Shown in pieces: positions 1 through 5,150 of a DNA stretch of 8,338 bases. The notes below the pieces were generated by a model, which did not search any database, had not been told where the DNA came from, and was given only the letters and a program-made list of their open reading frames with translations. The translations under genes were made by a program, and so were the position numbers. Positions within the stretch are counted from its first letter, which is position 1; each line of letters opens with the position of its first letter. Origin of the DNA: Bacillota bacterium (GTDB lineage: Bacteria > Bacillota > Bacilli > Calditerricolales > Calditerricolaceae); assembly GCA_017577925.1 (NCBI GenBank), contig PKQU01000091.1, positions 1-8,338 on the forward strand, read 5' to 3'.

Positions 1-9
1 ATTGTCAAG

Positions 10-85
<76 letters not shown>

Positions 86-90
86 ACAGG

Positions 91-167
<77 letters not shown>

Positions 168-179
168 CCGACGAAACTT

Positions 180-209
180 ACTATACCACAACGGTCGAAA
201 GAAAATCAA
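180..209 (-). promoter_or_regulatory. Promoter of the tRNA pair
   Basis: On the minus strand the -35 hexamer TTGATT (plus 204-209) is followed after 18 bp by TATAGT (plus 180-185), preceded by TGG, an extended -10. The predicted start near plus position 173 is about 6 nt before the mature 5' end of tRNA-fMet. A short leader of that kind is usual for tRNA operons. Confidence 0.75.
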
Positions 210-219
210 GTGGGAATTT

Positions 220-234
220 GAGAGAAGTCCTCTC
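220..234. other. Weak 5-bp hairpin between the small ORF and the tRNA promoter
   Basis: GAGAG (220-224) and CTCTC (230-234) are complementary around a 5-nt loop. They lie just past the stop of the minus-strand small ORF. There is no U-tract on the minus strand, so any terminator activity would be weak. The T-poor DNA between here and the tRNA promoter holds nothing else I can identify. Confidence 0.25.
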
Positions 235-240
235 CGTTCC

Positions 241-435
241 TCACCACATGTAGCGCACGCCGTAGCGGCCATTTTTCAGGCGCACCACCTCCACCTCTCG
301 CGGGCTCTTGTAGCCGTACAGCCACCAGTCTTCCTCCATCCTCTTGGCCAAACAGCCCGCTTGAAACTTGGAGTCAAACACCTTGGCCCAATAAATCCAG
401 CGCCCTGGCTGAGCGGGTTTGGATGGTTTTTCCAT
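241..435 (-). CDS. Small W/Y-rich basic protein, unrecognised (64 aa)
   Basis: I do not recognise this family. The ORF has an ATG start, a TGA stop and a good Shine-Dalgarno region (AGGTGGGAGG, minus strand) just upstream. The product has five Trp (13, 16, 37, 38, 64), including an adjacent pair and a C-terminal Trp, several Tyr, and clusters of Lys/Arg. A plausible fold is a beta strand (about 13-20), an amphipathic helix (about 21-36) and two strands forming a hairpin (about 45-63, turn at LKNGRYGV). There is no signal peptide, no membrane segment and no Cys/His metal site, only one Cys. Its composition is unlike the Arg/Pro/Ala-rich antisense shadows of this GC-rich DNA, which supports real coding. 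It follows yutG on the same strand after 106 nt and may share its transcript. A conserved small cytosolic protein is the most I would infer. Confidence 0.62.
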   Translation of the reverse strand: MEKPSKPAQPGRWIYWAKVFDSKFQAGCLAKRMEEDWWLYGYKSPREVEVVRLKNGRYGVRYMW

Positions 436-460
436 ATCCTCCCACCTGTCCTTCCGACGT

Positions 461-530
461 CGTGATCACGTGGGTCACGGGCAAGAGCCTCCTTCGCTGG
501 CCGGTCCCACGCCTCCCTTGCCCGTGATCC
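461..530 (-). repeat. Inverted repeat with alternative pairings between yutG and the small ORF
   Basis: A perfect 11-bp inverted repeat (TCACGGGCAAG at 475-485, CTTGCCCGTGA at 517-527) encloses a 31-nt loop. Next to it is a 10-bp palindrome CGTGATCACG (461-470). In minus-strand RNA, the segment from 530 to 523 (GGATCACG) could pair with the 475-485 arm or with the CGTGATC of the palindrome. GGTCC and GGACC segments inside and outside the loop can also pair. There is no U-tract, so it is not a classical intrinsic terminator. It could be an RNA-processing or stability element after yutG, a regulatory leader for the small ORF, or a protein site. Confidence 0.5.
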
Positions 531-541
531 GGACCTTTCGC

Positions 542-1102
542 CTACCCGGCGTGCGCTTCCGGTTCCACCTCTGTTGCGTCGCGCTTGGCCTCCAACGCCG
601 CCTCCTCCTCATCGCGCAGGCGATGCGCCAAGCGACTCGAGGCGGACGCGGCGATGCTGCAGACGATATCGTCCAAAAAGGTGTGCACGCCCTTCCCAGC
701 CTTGGTGTCCAGCTGTTTGATGATGCCCACCTTCTGCTTGTCAAGATGGCCGAAGGTGGTCACGGCAATGCTACCGTAACCGAACACGGATCCCAACGCC
801 AGCGTTTCGTCGCAACCAAACAGGCTTTCATCCGACCGAACCAGGGAAAGCAGCGGTTCGGACAACAGGCCCTTCTCGGCCAGGACGTCCAGCTCCACCC
901 CGACCAGGATGGCGTGCTGCACCTCCCGCTTTTCCAACACGCGTTCCACGCTTTCCACGCACGCCTCCATCGAAAGGTCCGGCGTATACGGCGACTGCAT
1001 GAGATACACGATTTCCGCAATCGCTTCAACGGTCACACCGCGCTCCCGCAACCGTTGGAGAGCAGCGGCTTTCACTTCCTTGCTCGACACCCGTCTGCGC
1101 AA
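542..1102 (-). CDS. yutG: Phosphatidylglycerophosphatase A-like protein (YutG/LtrC type)
   Basis: This 186-residue protein matches the soluble Bacillus/Listeria branch of the PgpA family (YutG, also called low-temperature-requirement protein LtrC). The PgpA family hydrolyses phosphatidylglycerol phosphate to phosphatidylglycerol. For the YutG branch the in vivo substrate is less certain. Visible family landmarks are MQSPYTPDLS (35-44), EKREVQHAILVGVELDVLAEKG (57-78), the acidic DET segment near 98-100, and the HTFLDDIV block (140-147), whose Asp pair lies in the putative metal/phosphate site. There are no membrane helices. The first ~35 residues resemble the usual YutG N-terminus; the last ~24 form a charged, Glu-rich tail that looks longer than usual. 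The TTG start at 1102 is chosen because AAAGGAG (plus 1112-1118) lies 9 nt upstream. The stop is TAG at 542-544. Confidence 0.85.
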   Translation of the reverse strand: MRRRVSSKEVKAAALQRLRERGVTVEAIAEIVYLMQSPYTPDLSMEACVESVERVLEKREVQHAILVGVELDVLAEKGLLSEPLLSLVRSDESLFGCDETLALGSVFGYGSIAVTTFGHLDKQKVGIIKQLDTKAGKGVHTFLDDIVCSIAASASSRLAHRLRDEEEAALEAKRDATEVEPEAHAG

Positions 1103-1111
1103 GGGATCAAT

Positions 1112-1118
1112 CTCCTTT
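1112..1118 (-). promoter_or_regulatory. Ribosome binding site fixing the TTG start of yutG
   Basis: Minus-strand AAAGGAG ends 9 nt before TTG at 1102. No in-frame ATG or GTG at a comparable distance competes, so a TTG start is the best reading. Confidence 0.7.
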
Positions 1119-1150
1119 CAGCGCAAAGTCGCATTCTTCCCTTCATTTCT

Positions 1151-1181
1151 ATCATAGCACAACGGGCCAAAACTGCGACAA
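1151..1181 (-). promoter_or_regulatory. Extended -10 promoter of yutG
   Basis: On the minus strand TGC-TATGAT (plus 1151-1159) is a good extended -10. The nearest -35-like hexamer is TTGTCG (plus 1176-1181), with a long 19-bp spacer. The predicted start is near plus position 1144, giving a leader of about 40 nt. Confidence 0.6.
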
Positions 1182-1187
1182 AACTGC
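1168..1187. repeat. Two 9-bp direct repeats in the yutG -35 region
   Basis: CAAAACTGC occurs at 1168-1176 and again at 1179-1187. The 11-bp offset places both copies on the same DNA face. They span the -35 region of the yutG promoter, so they could be a regulator site or chance. Confidence 0.4.
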
Positions 1188-1337
1188 AATCCAAACCGCT
1201 ACGCTTGTTTATTCCCGAAAGCGACTACGCCCAAGGATCGCTTACGGCGAATCCTCCCTCCACCCCATACCCTTCCCTCCCCTGCTGGTTCCGATACCCT
1301 AGCGGCGGCAGGGATCATCGTCCCCGGGGTCGCAATT
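1188..1337. other. Non-coding DNA between the divergent yutG and yjcG promoters
   Basis: I see no gene with coding character or a ribosome binding site here. The stretch holds a 6-bp hairpin (AAGCGA 1219-1224 with TCGCTT 1238-1243) and a C/T-rich run near 1254-1280. A weak CCCTGC/GCAGGG inverted pair lies around 1278-1314. The plus-strand ORF that crosses the region is an antisense shadow of yutG running on. Confidence 0.5.
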
Positions 1338-1346
1338 TGATACAAT
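1338..1346 (+). promoter_or_regulatory. Extended -10 promoter of yjcG-yjcF
   Basis: TGA-TACAAT (1338-1346) is an extended -10. The -35 region 17 bp upstream (near 1318-1323) has no recognisable hexamer. The predicted start is near 1353, which gives a leader of roughly 34 nt that includes the ribosome binding site. Confidence 0.55.
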
Positions 1347-1372
1347 AGGAACATCGATCACACGCAGGAATC

Positions 1373-1380
1373 AAGGAGGT
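1373..1380 (+). promoter_or_regulatory. Ribosome binding site deciding the yjcG start
   Basis: AAGGAGGT touches the ATG at 1381, too close for initiation. It lies 6 nt before the in-frame ATG at 1387. That favours translation from 1387 and a 171-residue product. Confidence 0.8.
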
Positions 1381-1386
1381 ATGTCC

Positions 1387-1902
1387 ATGCTCTACTGCGT
1401 CTGCCTGTTCCCGCAGCGGGACGTGCAAGAACGGGCCAATTCCTACCGCAAACGGTACGACCCGCACTATGCGCAGATTCCCCCGCACATCAAAGTGACC
1501 GAGCCCTTCTCGATGGCTGACGACGCGCTGATGTCCGTTGTGGCAGACTTGACCGATGTGGCCAAGAACAGCGAACCGTTTACGCTTCACTTTCACAAAT
1601 TTGGCACGTTCCACCCAACCCATAACGTGCTCTACTTCGCTATCAAGGAGGAGCCGGCCTTGCTGGAACTCCGTCGCCGGCTGTATGAGCGCCTCCCGCT
1701 CGGCGAACCGAAGCACCCCTTCATTCCCCACCTGACCATCGGACAAGACCTGCCCAACGAAGAGCTGCTCGACGTCTACGGGCGCCTGCGCATGACCAAT
1801 CTGGATCTGATCTCTCCCATCGATCGGTTCCACCTGCTGTACCGGTTGGACGACGGCGTGTGGACCGTGTACCAGACGTTCCTGTTCGGAAAAGAATGCT
1901 GA
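1387..1902 (+). CDS. yjcG: YjcG-family 2H phosphoesterase (2'-5' RNA ligase-like)
   Basis: The 171-residue product matches the YjcG group of the 2H phosphoesterase superfamily in length and sequence. The group has a cytosolic two-lobed fold with two HxT/S motifs in the cleft that act on 2'-5' or cyclic phosphodiesters; the physiological substrate of YjcG is not known to me. Family landmarks are the N-terminal strand LYCVCLFP, the block NSYRKRYDP (18-26), IPPH (31-34), HLTIGQ (115-120) and the C-terminal RFHLLYRLDDGVWTVY (147-162). The second motif is a standard H115-L-T117. The first reads H34-I-K36, so Lys replaces the usual Thr/Ser. I chose the start at 1387 rather than the ATG at 1381 for ribosome-binding-site spacing. 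yjcF follows after 22 nt, the same neighbour as in Bacillus subtilis. Confidence 0.9.
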   Translation: MLYCVCLFPQRDVQERANSYRKRYDPHYAQIPPHIKVTEPFSMADDALMSVVADLTDVAKNSEPFTLHFHKFGTFHPTHNVLYFAIKEEPALLELRRRLYERLPLGEPKHPFIPHLTIGQDLPNEELLDVYGRLRMTNLDLISPIDRFHLLYRLDDGVWTVYQTFLFGKEC

Positions 1903-1924
1903 TCGGCAAGGGAGGGAGGACGAT

Positions 1925-2365
1925 ATGGAAGATCCCGTTGTCGTGCTGGCCGCCGATGACGCGCAGAAACGGGACGCCCTGGCCGTGCGCGAAGCGGTCT
2001 TCATTCGCGAGCAGGGCGTTCCGCCGGAGCTGGAACTGGACGAACATGACCAAACCGCCCTCCATTTCGTCGCGTACGCCGGTGGCCGCGCGATCGGCGC
2101 AGCGCGCCTTCGCCCCTACAACAAGGATACGGGCAAGGTGGAACGGGTTGCGGTGCTCTCCGCCTGGCGCGGCAAGGGCGTCGGCCGCCTGCTGATGGCC
2201 GCGGTGGAGCAGGAAGCGGCCGCCCGGGGCTTTGTGCGTCTTCGCCTCAACGCGCAGACCCATGCCGAACCGTTTTACCGCAAATTGGGATACGAAACGG
2301 TCAGCGAGGTATTCGAGGAGGCGGGCATCCCGCACGTGACCATGGTCAAAACCTTGGCCCCGTAA
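1925..2365 (+). CDS. yjcF: GNAT-family N-acetyltransferase (YjcF-like)
   Basis: This 146-residue single-domain acetyltransferase transfers an acetyl group from acetyl-CoA to an unidentified amine. Typical features are the N-terminal VREAVFIREQGVP (21-33), the beta-4/alpha-3 pyrophosphate-binding loop R82-GKGVG (83-87) preceded by VERVAVLSAW, and the C-terminal FYRKLGY (117-123), a common GNAT ending. It resembles the ElaA/YjcF subgroup. The ribosome binding site GGGAGGGAGG ends 5 nt before ATG. Together with the 22-nt gap after yjcG this points to one transcriptional unit. The order yjcG-yjcF is the same as in Bacillus. There is no signal peptide or membrane segment. The substrate cannot be read from the sequence. 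Confidence 0.88.
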   Translation: MEDPVVVLAADDAQKRDALAVREAVFIREQGVPPELELDEHDQTALHFVAYAGGRAIGAARLRPYNKDTGKVERVAVLSAWRGKGVGRLLMAAVEQEAAARGFVRLRLNAQTHAEPFYRKLGYETVSEVFEEAGIPHVTMVKTLAP

Positions 2366-2370
2366 CCGAA

Positions 2371-2410
2371 AACGTCCGCCCCTTCCACCAAAGGGAAGGC
2401 AGCGGACGTT
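2371..2410. terminator. Shared stem-loop terminator between convergent yjcF and fabI
   Basis: AACGTCCGC (2371-2379) pairs with GCGGACGTT (2402-2410), and CCTTCC (2381-2386) pairs with GGAAGG (2394-2399), with a small bulge between and a 7-nt loop. The stem begins 5 nt after the yjcF stop and lies about 40 nt after the fabI stop. The U-tract is short and better on the minus strand (TTTT then CGGTT), so it probably serves fabI best and yjcF weakly. Plus positions 2412-2450 show nothing else. Confidence 0.75.
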
Positions 2411-2450
2411 GAGAGGGTGGCCCCCGGTTCCATACGAGGCGTTCGCCCGT

Positions 2451-3227
2451 TTAGTACCCGAGGATATGGTAACCGCTGTCGACGTGGATCACTTCGCCGG
2501 TGATGCCCCGCGACAGGTCGCTGAAAAGGAACAGCGCCGTATCGCCCACCTCGGACTGGTCGGTGGTGCGGCGCAGGGGCGCCTTTTCCTCGATCGTCTT
2601 CAGGATCTCGTTAAACCCGCGGATGCCCTTCGCCGCCAGCGTGCGGATGGGGCCGGCGGAAATGGCGTTGACGCGGATGCCGTCAGGACCGAGGTCGTTG
2701 GCCAGGTAGCGCACGGTCATCTCGAGGGCCGCCTTGGCCACACCCATCACGTTGTAGTTTTTGACCACCCGCTCCCCGCCGAGGTAGGTCAGTGTGACGA
2801 TGCTCCCCCCCTCGGTCATCAACGGACGCGCCGCACGCGCCACGGCCACCAGCGAATACACGCTGACGTCCTGGGCCAGGTGGTAGCCGTCACGGGACGT
2901 GTTGACAAATTCGCCCTCCAGCTCCTCCGTCTTCGCGTAGGCAATGCAATGGGCCAGGCCGTGCAGCACGCCCACCTCCTCACGAATCCGGGCGAAGACG
3001 GTGTCGATCTCCTCATCCTTTGTCACGTCGCACGGCAGGAGCAGCGAATCCTGGCGCGGCAGCGTCGCCACCAGCTCACGCACGTTGGCTTCCAGCCGCT
3101 CCCCTTGATACGTAAAAATGAGGCGTGCACCGGCGCGGTGGGCCGCTTGGGCGATCCCCCAGGCAATGCTGCGCTTGTTGGCCACGCCCATGATGAGAAT
3201 GTTCTTGCCTTCCAATAATCCTTGCAT
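2451..3227 (-). CDS. fabI: Enoyl-[acyl-carrier-protein] reductase (NADH-type), FabI
   Basis: The 258-residue short-chain dehydrogenase-type enzyme reduces trans-2-enoyl-ACP to acyl-ACP, the last step of each fatty-acid elongation cycle, in the cytosol. Visible features are the divergent cofactor loop GVANKRSIAWG (14-24), the CDVTKDEEID segment (66-75), the substrate-pocket region CIAYAK (94-99), and the FabI catalytic set Y148, Y158 and K165 (Y158-x6-K165). Length and motifs match Bacillus FabI. Ala95 sits where enteric FabI has the Gly associated with triclosan resistance; Ala is usual in Firmicutes as I recall. The start is supported by GGGAGG (plus 3235-3240), 7 nt before ATG. It stands alone, divergent from alaR and convergent with yjcF. 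Confidence 0.96.
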   Translation of the reverse strand: MQGLLEGKNILIMGVANKRSIAWGIAQAAHRAGARLIFTYQGERLEANVRELVATLPRQDSLLLPCDVTKDEEIDTVFARIREEVGVLHGLAHCIAYAKTEELEGEFVNTSRDGYHLAQDVSVYSLVAVARAARPLMTEGGSIVTLTYLGGERVVKNYNVMGVAKAALEMTVRYLANDLGPDGIRVNAISAGPIRTLAAKGIRGFNEILKTIEEKAPLRRTTDQSEVGDTALFLFSDLSRGITGEVIHVDSGYHILGY

Positions 3228-3281
3228 CGCGTTTCCTCCCTTTCATAACGTGACCCCACGTCGCCACTGTCAACGTCATTT

Positions 3282-3290
3282 AGTATACCA
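3282..3290 (-). promoter_or_regulatory. Extended -10 promoter of fabI with a FapR-like half-site
   Basis: Minus-strand TGG-TATACT (plus 3282-3290) is a near-consensus extended -10 without a recognisable -35. It overlaps TACTAA (plus 3280-3285), which matches one arm of the FapR operator that controls lipid-synthesis genes in Bacillus. The other arm is not convincing. A separate TTGACA (plus 3268-3273) lies downstream without a well-spaced -10. A 5-bp hairpin (ACGTG/CACGT, 3248-3261) lies in the leader. Confidence 0.5.
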
Positions 3291-3332
3291 TTTCCTCCCG
3301 TGGACGCACGAGCGGTCCCGAGGGAAGAGCCC

Positions 3333-3361
3333 TTTGCCCGGCGCGCGATCCGTGCTAAGAT
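3333..3361 (+). promoter_or_regulatory. Promoter of alaR-alaT(-pyc)
   Basis: TTTGCC (3333-3338), or TTGCCC one base on, is followed after 17 (16) bp by TAAGAT (3356-3361), preceded by TGC, an extended -10. The predicted start near 3368 falls inside the first of two direct repeats, leaving a leader of about 85 nt before alaR. It is back to back with the fabI promoter. Confidence 0.55.
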
Positions 3362-3401
3362 GAAGAAAAATGCGCCACAGGTGAAGAAAAATACGCTACA
3401 G
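3360..3401 (+). repeat. Two tandem 21-bp direct repeats, candidate regulator operator
   Basis: The units 3360-3380 and 3381-3401 differ at 3 of 21 positions and share the core TGAAGAAAAAT followed by CGC and ACAG. The 21-bp period equals two helical turns. They begin at the end of the -10 and cover the predicted transcription start of alaR. A degenerate third copy (GAAAAACGCC near 3422-3431) is out of phase. The likely ligand is the Lrp-type AlaR encoded next door; this is inference. Confidence 0.6.
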
Positions 3402-3451
3402 CCAAAACTATCTGAAACAAGGAAAAACGCCGACGGAGTGGAGGGGAGCCC

Positions 3452-3946
3452 ATGACCCCGGAAAAGACCCGCGAGCTGCTCCGCCTGCTCGAGGCCAATT
3501 GCCGGCGGAGTCCGGAGGCACTCGCCGTGCTCCTCGACGTGTCGGTGGACGACGTGAACAAGGCGCTGCGCCGCCTCGAGGAGCAGGGCATCATCGTCAA
3601 GTACTCGGCACTCGTGAATTGGGATAAGGTGCAGGAAGACCGCGTCACGGCGATGATCGACGTCAAAGTGACGCCAAAACGTGACGTGGGGTTCGACGAG
3701 GTGGCGCGGCGCATCAGCCAGTTCCCCGAAGTCACGGCCCTGTACCTCATGTCCGGCGCCTACGACCTGTCCGTTATCGTGGAAGGACGGTCCATGAAGG
3801 AGATCGCCGCCTTCGTGTCGGAAAAGCTGGCCACCCTCGATTCGGTCATCTCGACGACAACCCACTTCATGTTGAAAACGTACAAGCACGACGGGGTCAT
3901 TTTCGACGAACGCCGCGATGACCGAAGGATGGTCGTCACGCCATGA
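3452..3946 (+). CDS. alaR: Lrp/AsnC-family transcriptional regulator, AlaR (YugG)-like
   Basis: The 164-residue protein has the two-domain Lrp/AsnC layout. An N-terminal winged helix-turn-helix occupies about 3-50 (recognition region near SVDDVNKALRRLEEQGII). A C-terminal RAM/ligand-binding domain follows at about 65-145, with the conserved SGAYDLSV (101-108). Such proteins form dimers to octamers, wrap DNA and sense amino acids. The sequence resembles B. subtilis YugG, renamed AlaR, which controls alaT; the tail DDRRMVVTP fits that subgroup. GGAGG (3440-3444) lies 7 nt before ATG. The TGA stop overlaps the ATG of alaT by 4 nt (ATGA), so the two are probably translationally coupled. Autoregulation through the repeats at 3360-3401 is plausible. 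The effector, probably alanine or a related amino acid, is inferred. Confidence 0.88.
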   Translation: MTPEKTRELLRLLEANCRRSPEALAVLLDVSVDDVNKALRRLEEQGIIVKYSALVNWDKVQEDRVTAMIDVKVTPKRDVGFDEVARRISQFPEVTALYLMSGAYDLSVIVEGRSMKEIAAFVSEKLATLDSVISTTTHFMLKTYKHDGVIFDERRDDRRMVVTP

Positions 3947-5124
3947 CCGAGAAGCCGACCCGCGTTCGCCTCGCCCAATCGGTCGCGTCCATCCCCCCGT
4001 CGGGCATCCGGCGTTTTTTTGAGCTGGCCAATTCGGTGGCCGACTGCATCTCCCTCGGCGTCGGCGAGCCGGACTTCGTTACCCCTTGGCGCATCCGCGA
4101 GGCGGCCATCGCCAGCCTCGAGGCGGGATACACCGCGTACACCGCCAACGCGGGCCTTCCCGAGCTGCGCGAGGCGATCGCCGCCTACCTCTTCGACCGC
4201 TTCGGCCTGTCCTACCGTCCGGAAGACCAGATCGTCGTCACCGTCGGCGCCAGCGAAGCGATCGACCTCGCCCTGCGCGCCATCCTCGATCCGGGAGACG
4301 AGGTGCTCGTCGTCGAGCCGTGCTATGTGTCCTACGCCGCCAACGTCCGCCTGTGCGGCGGCGTTCCCGTCAGCGTGCCGACGACCAAAGAAACCGGTTT
4401 TCGCCTCCGCGCCGCCGAGCTGCGCAAGCGGATCACCCCGCGCACCAAGGCGCTCATCTTTTCCTACCCCAACAACCCCACCGGCGCGGTCATGGGGGAA
4501 GAGGACTGGCTCGAAGTGCTGGCCGTCGTCCGCGAGGCGGGGCTGATCGTCATCGCCGACGAGATCTACGCCGAGCTCACCTATGATCGCCCGTTTGTCA
4601 GCTTCGCTTCCTTCCCCGCAGTGGCCGAGCAGACCATCCTCGTCTCCGGCTTTTCTAAGGCCTTCGCCATGACCGGATGGCGGCTCGGCTACGCTTGCGG
4701 CCCGGCCGACCTCATCGCCGGCATGGTGAAGATCCACCAGTACACGATGCTCTGCGCGCCGATCCTCAGCCAGAAGGCGGGGATCGAGGCGCTGCGCCAC
4801 GGCCGCGATGACGTCGCGCGCATGGTGGAGGCCTACCGCCAGCGGCGCAACTTCTTCGTCAAGGGTCTCTGCGACATCGGCCTGCCTTGCCACCGTCCGG
4901 AAGGGGCCTTTTATGCCTTTCCCTCCGTTGAACCGACGGGCCTTTCCGCGACCGAATTTGCCGAGCGGCTCCTTCTTGAGGGCAAAGTGGCCGTCGTGCC
5001 GGGCGACGTGTTCGGTGCCGGCGGTGCCGCCCACGTGCGCTGCTCCTACGCCACATCCCTCGAAGCCCTCGAGAAGGCCCTCGAGCGGATGGCCCGCTTC
5101 GTTCAGCACATCCGCCCCGTCTAA
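3943..5124 (+). CDS. alaT: Class I PLP-dependent aminotransferase, probable alanine transaminase AlaT (YugH)-like
   Basis: The 393-residue cytosolic aminotransferase (fold type I) interconverts an amino acid and a 2-oxo acid; the likely reaction is alanine + 2-oxoglutarate to pyruvate + glutamate. Landmarks are the N-terminal PPSGIRRF (18-25) and GVGEPDF (39-45), NNPTG (177-181), the cofactor Asp in ADEIYAELTYD (205-215, D206), the Schiff-base lysine K239 in SGFSKAFAMTGWRLGY, and R366 (HVRCSYA), the substrate-carboxylate arginine. No catalytic residue is missing. Alanine specificity is assigned from similarity to YugH and from the alaR partner and pyc neighbour; a broader aromatic or branched-chain specificity is possible. 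It lacks a well-placed ribosome binding site of its own (AAGGAT is 12 nt away), so coupling to alaR through the ATGA overlap is likely. Confidence 0.9.
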   Translation: MTEKPTRVRLAQSVASIPPSGIRRFFELANSVADCISLGVGEPDFVTPWRIREAAIASLEAGYTAYTANAGLPELREAIAAYLFDRFGLSYRPEDQIVVTVGASEAIDLALRAILDPGDEVLVVEPCYVSYAANVRLCGGVPVSVPTTKETGFRLRAAELRKRITPRTKALIFSYPNNPTGAVMGEEDWLEVLAVVREAGLIVIADEIYAELTYDRPFVSFASFPAVAEQTILVSGFSKAFAMTGWRLGYACGPADLIAGMVKIHQYTMLCAPILSQKAGIEALRHGRDDVARMVEAYRQRRNFFVKGLCDIGLPCHRPEGAFYAFPSVEPTGLSATEFAERLLLEGKVAVVPGDVFGAGGAAHVRCSYATSLEALEKALERMARFVQHIRPV

Positions 5125-5135
5125 CGCCTGACGAG

Positions 5136-5142
5136 AAAGGAG
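5136..5142 (+). promoter_or_regulatory. Ribosome binding site of pyc
   Basis: AAAGGAG lies 8 nt before ATG at 5151. The 26-nt gap after alaT holds no promoter or terminator, so pyc has strong initiation of its own on what is likely a shared transcript. Confidence 0.75.
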
Positions 5143-5150
5143 CGTGGCGC

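Noticed and set aside
419..1348. A 309-codon plus-strand frame across yutG and the yjcG upstream region
   Set aside because: It is antisense to yutG, which is clearly conserved, and has no ribosome binding site or recognisable motif. It extends through the divergent promoter region.
1315..2335. Minus-strand frames opposite yjcG and yjcF
   Set aside because: They are antisense to two recognisable genes, lack ribosome binding sites, and would run through the yjcG promoter.
2409..3218. A 269-codon plus-strand frame opposite fabI
   Set aside because: It is a mirror of fabI with no coding signature of its own. The fabI motifs fix the real strand.
3760..5109. A 449-codon minus-strand frame opposite alaR/alaT
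   Set aside because: It is an antisense shadow of the aminotransferase gene with repetitive Gly/Asp/Ala/Arg composition and no family resemblance.
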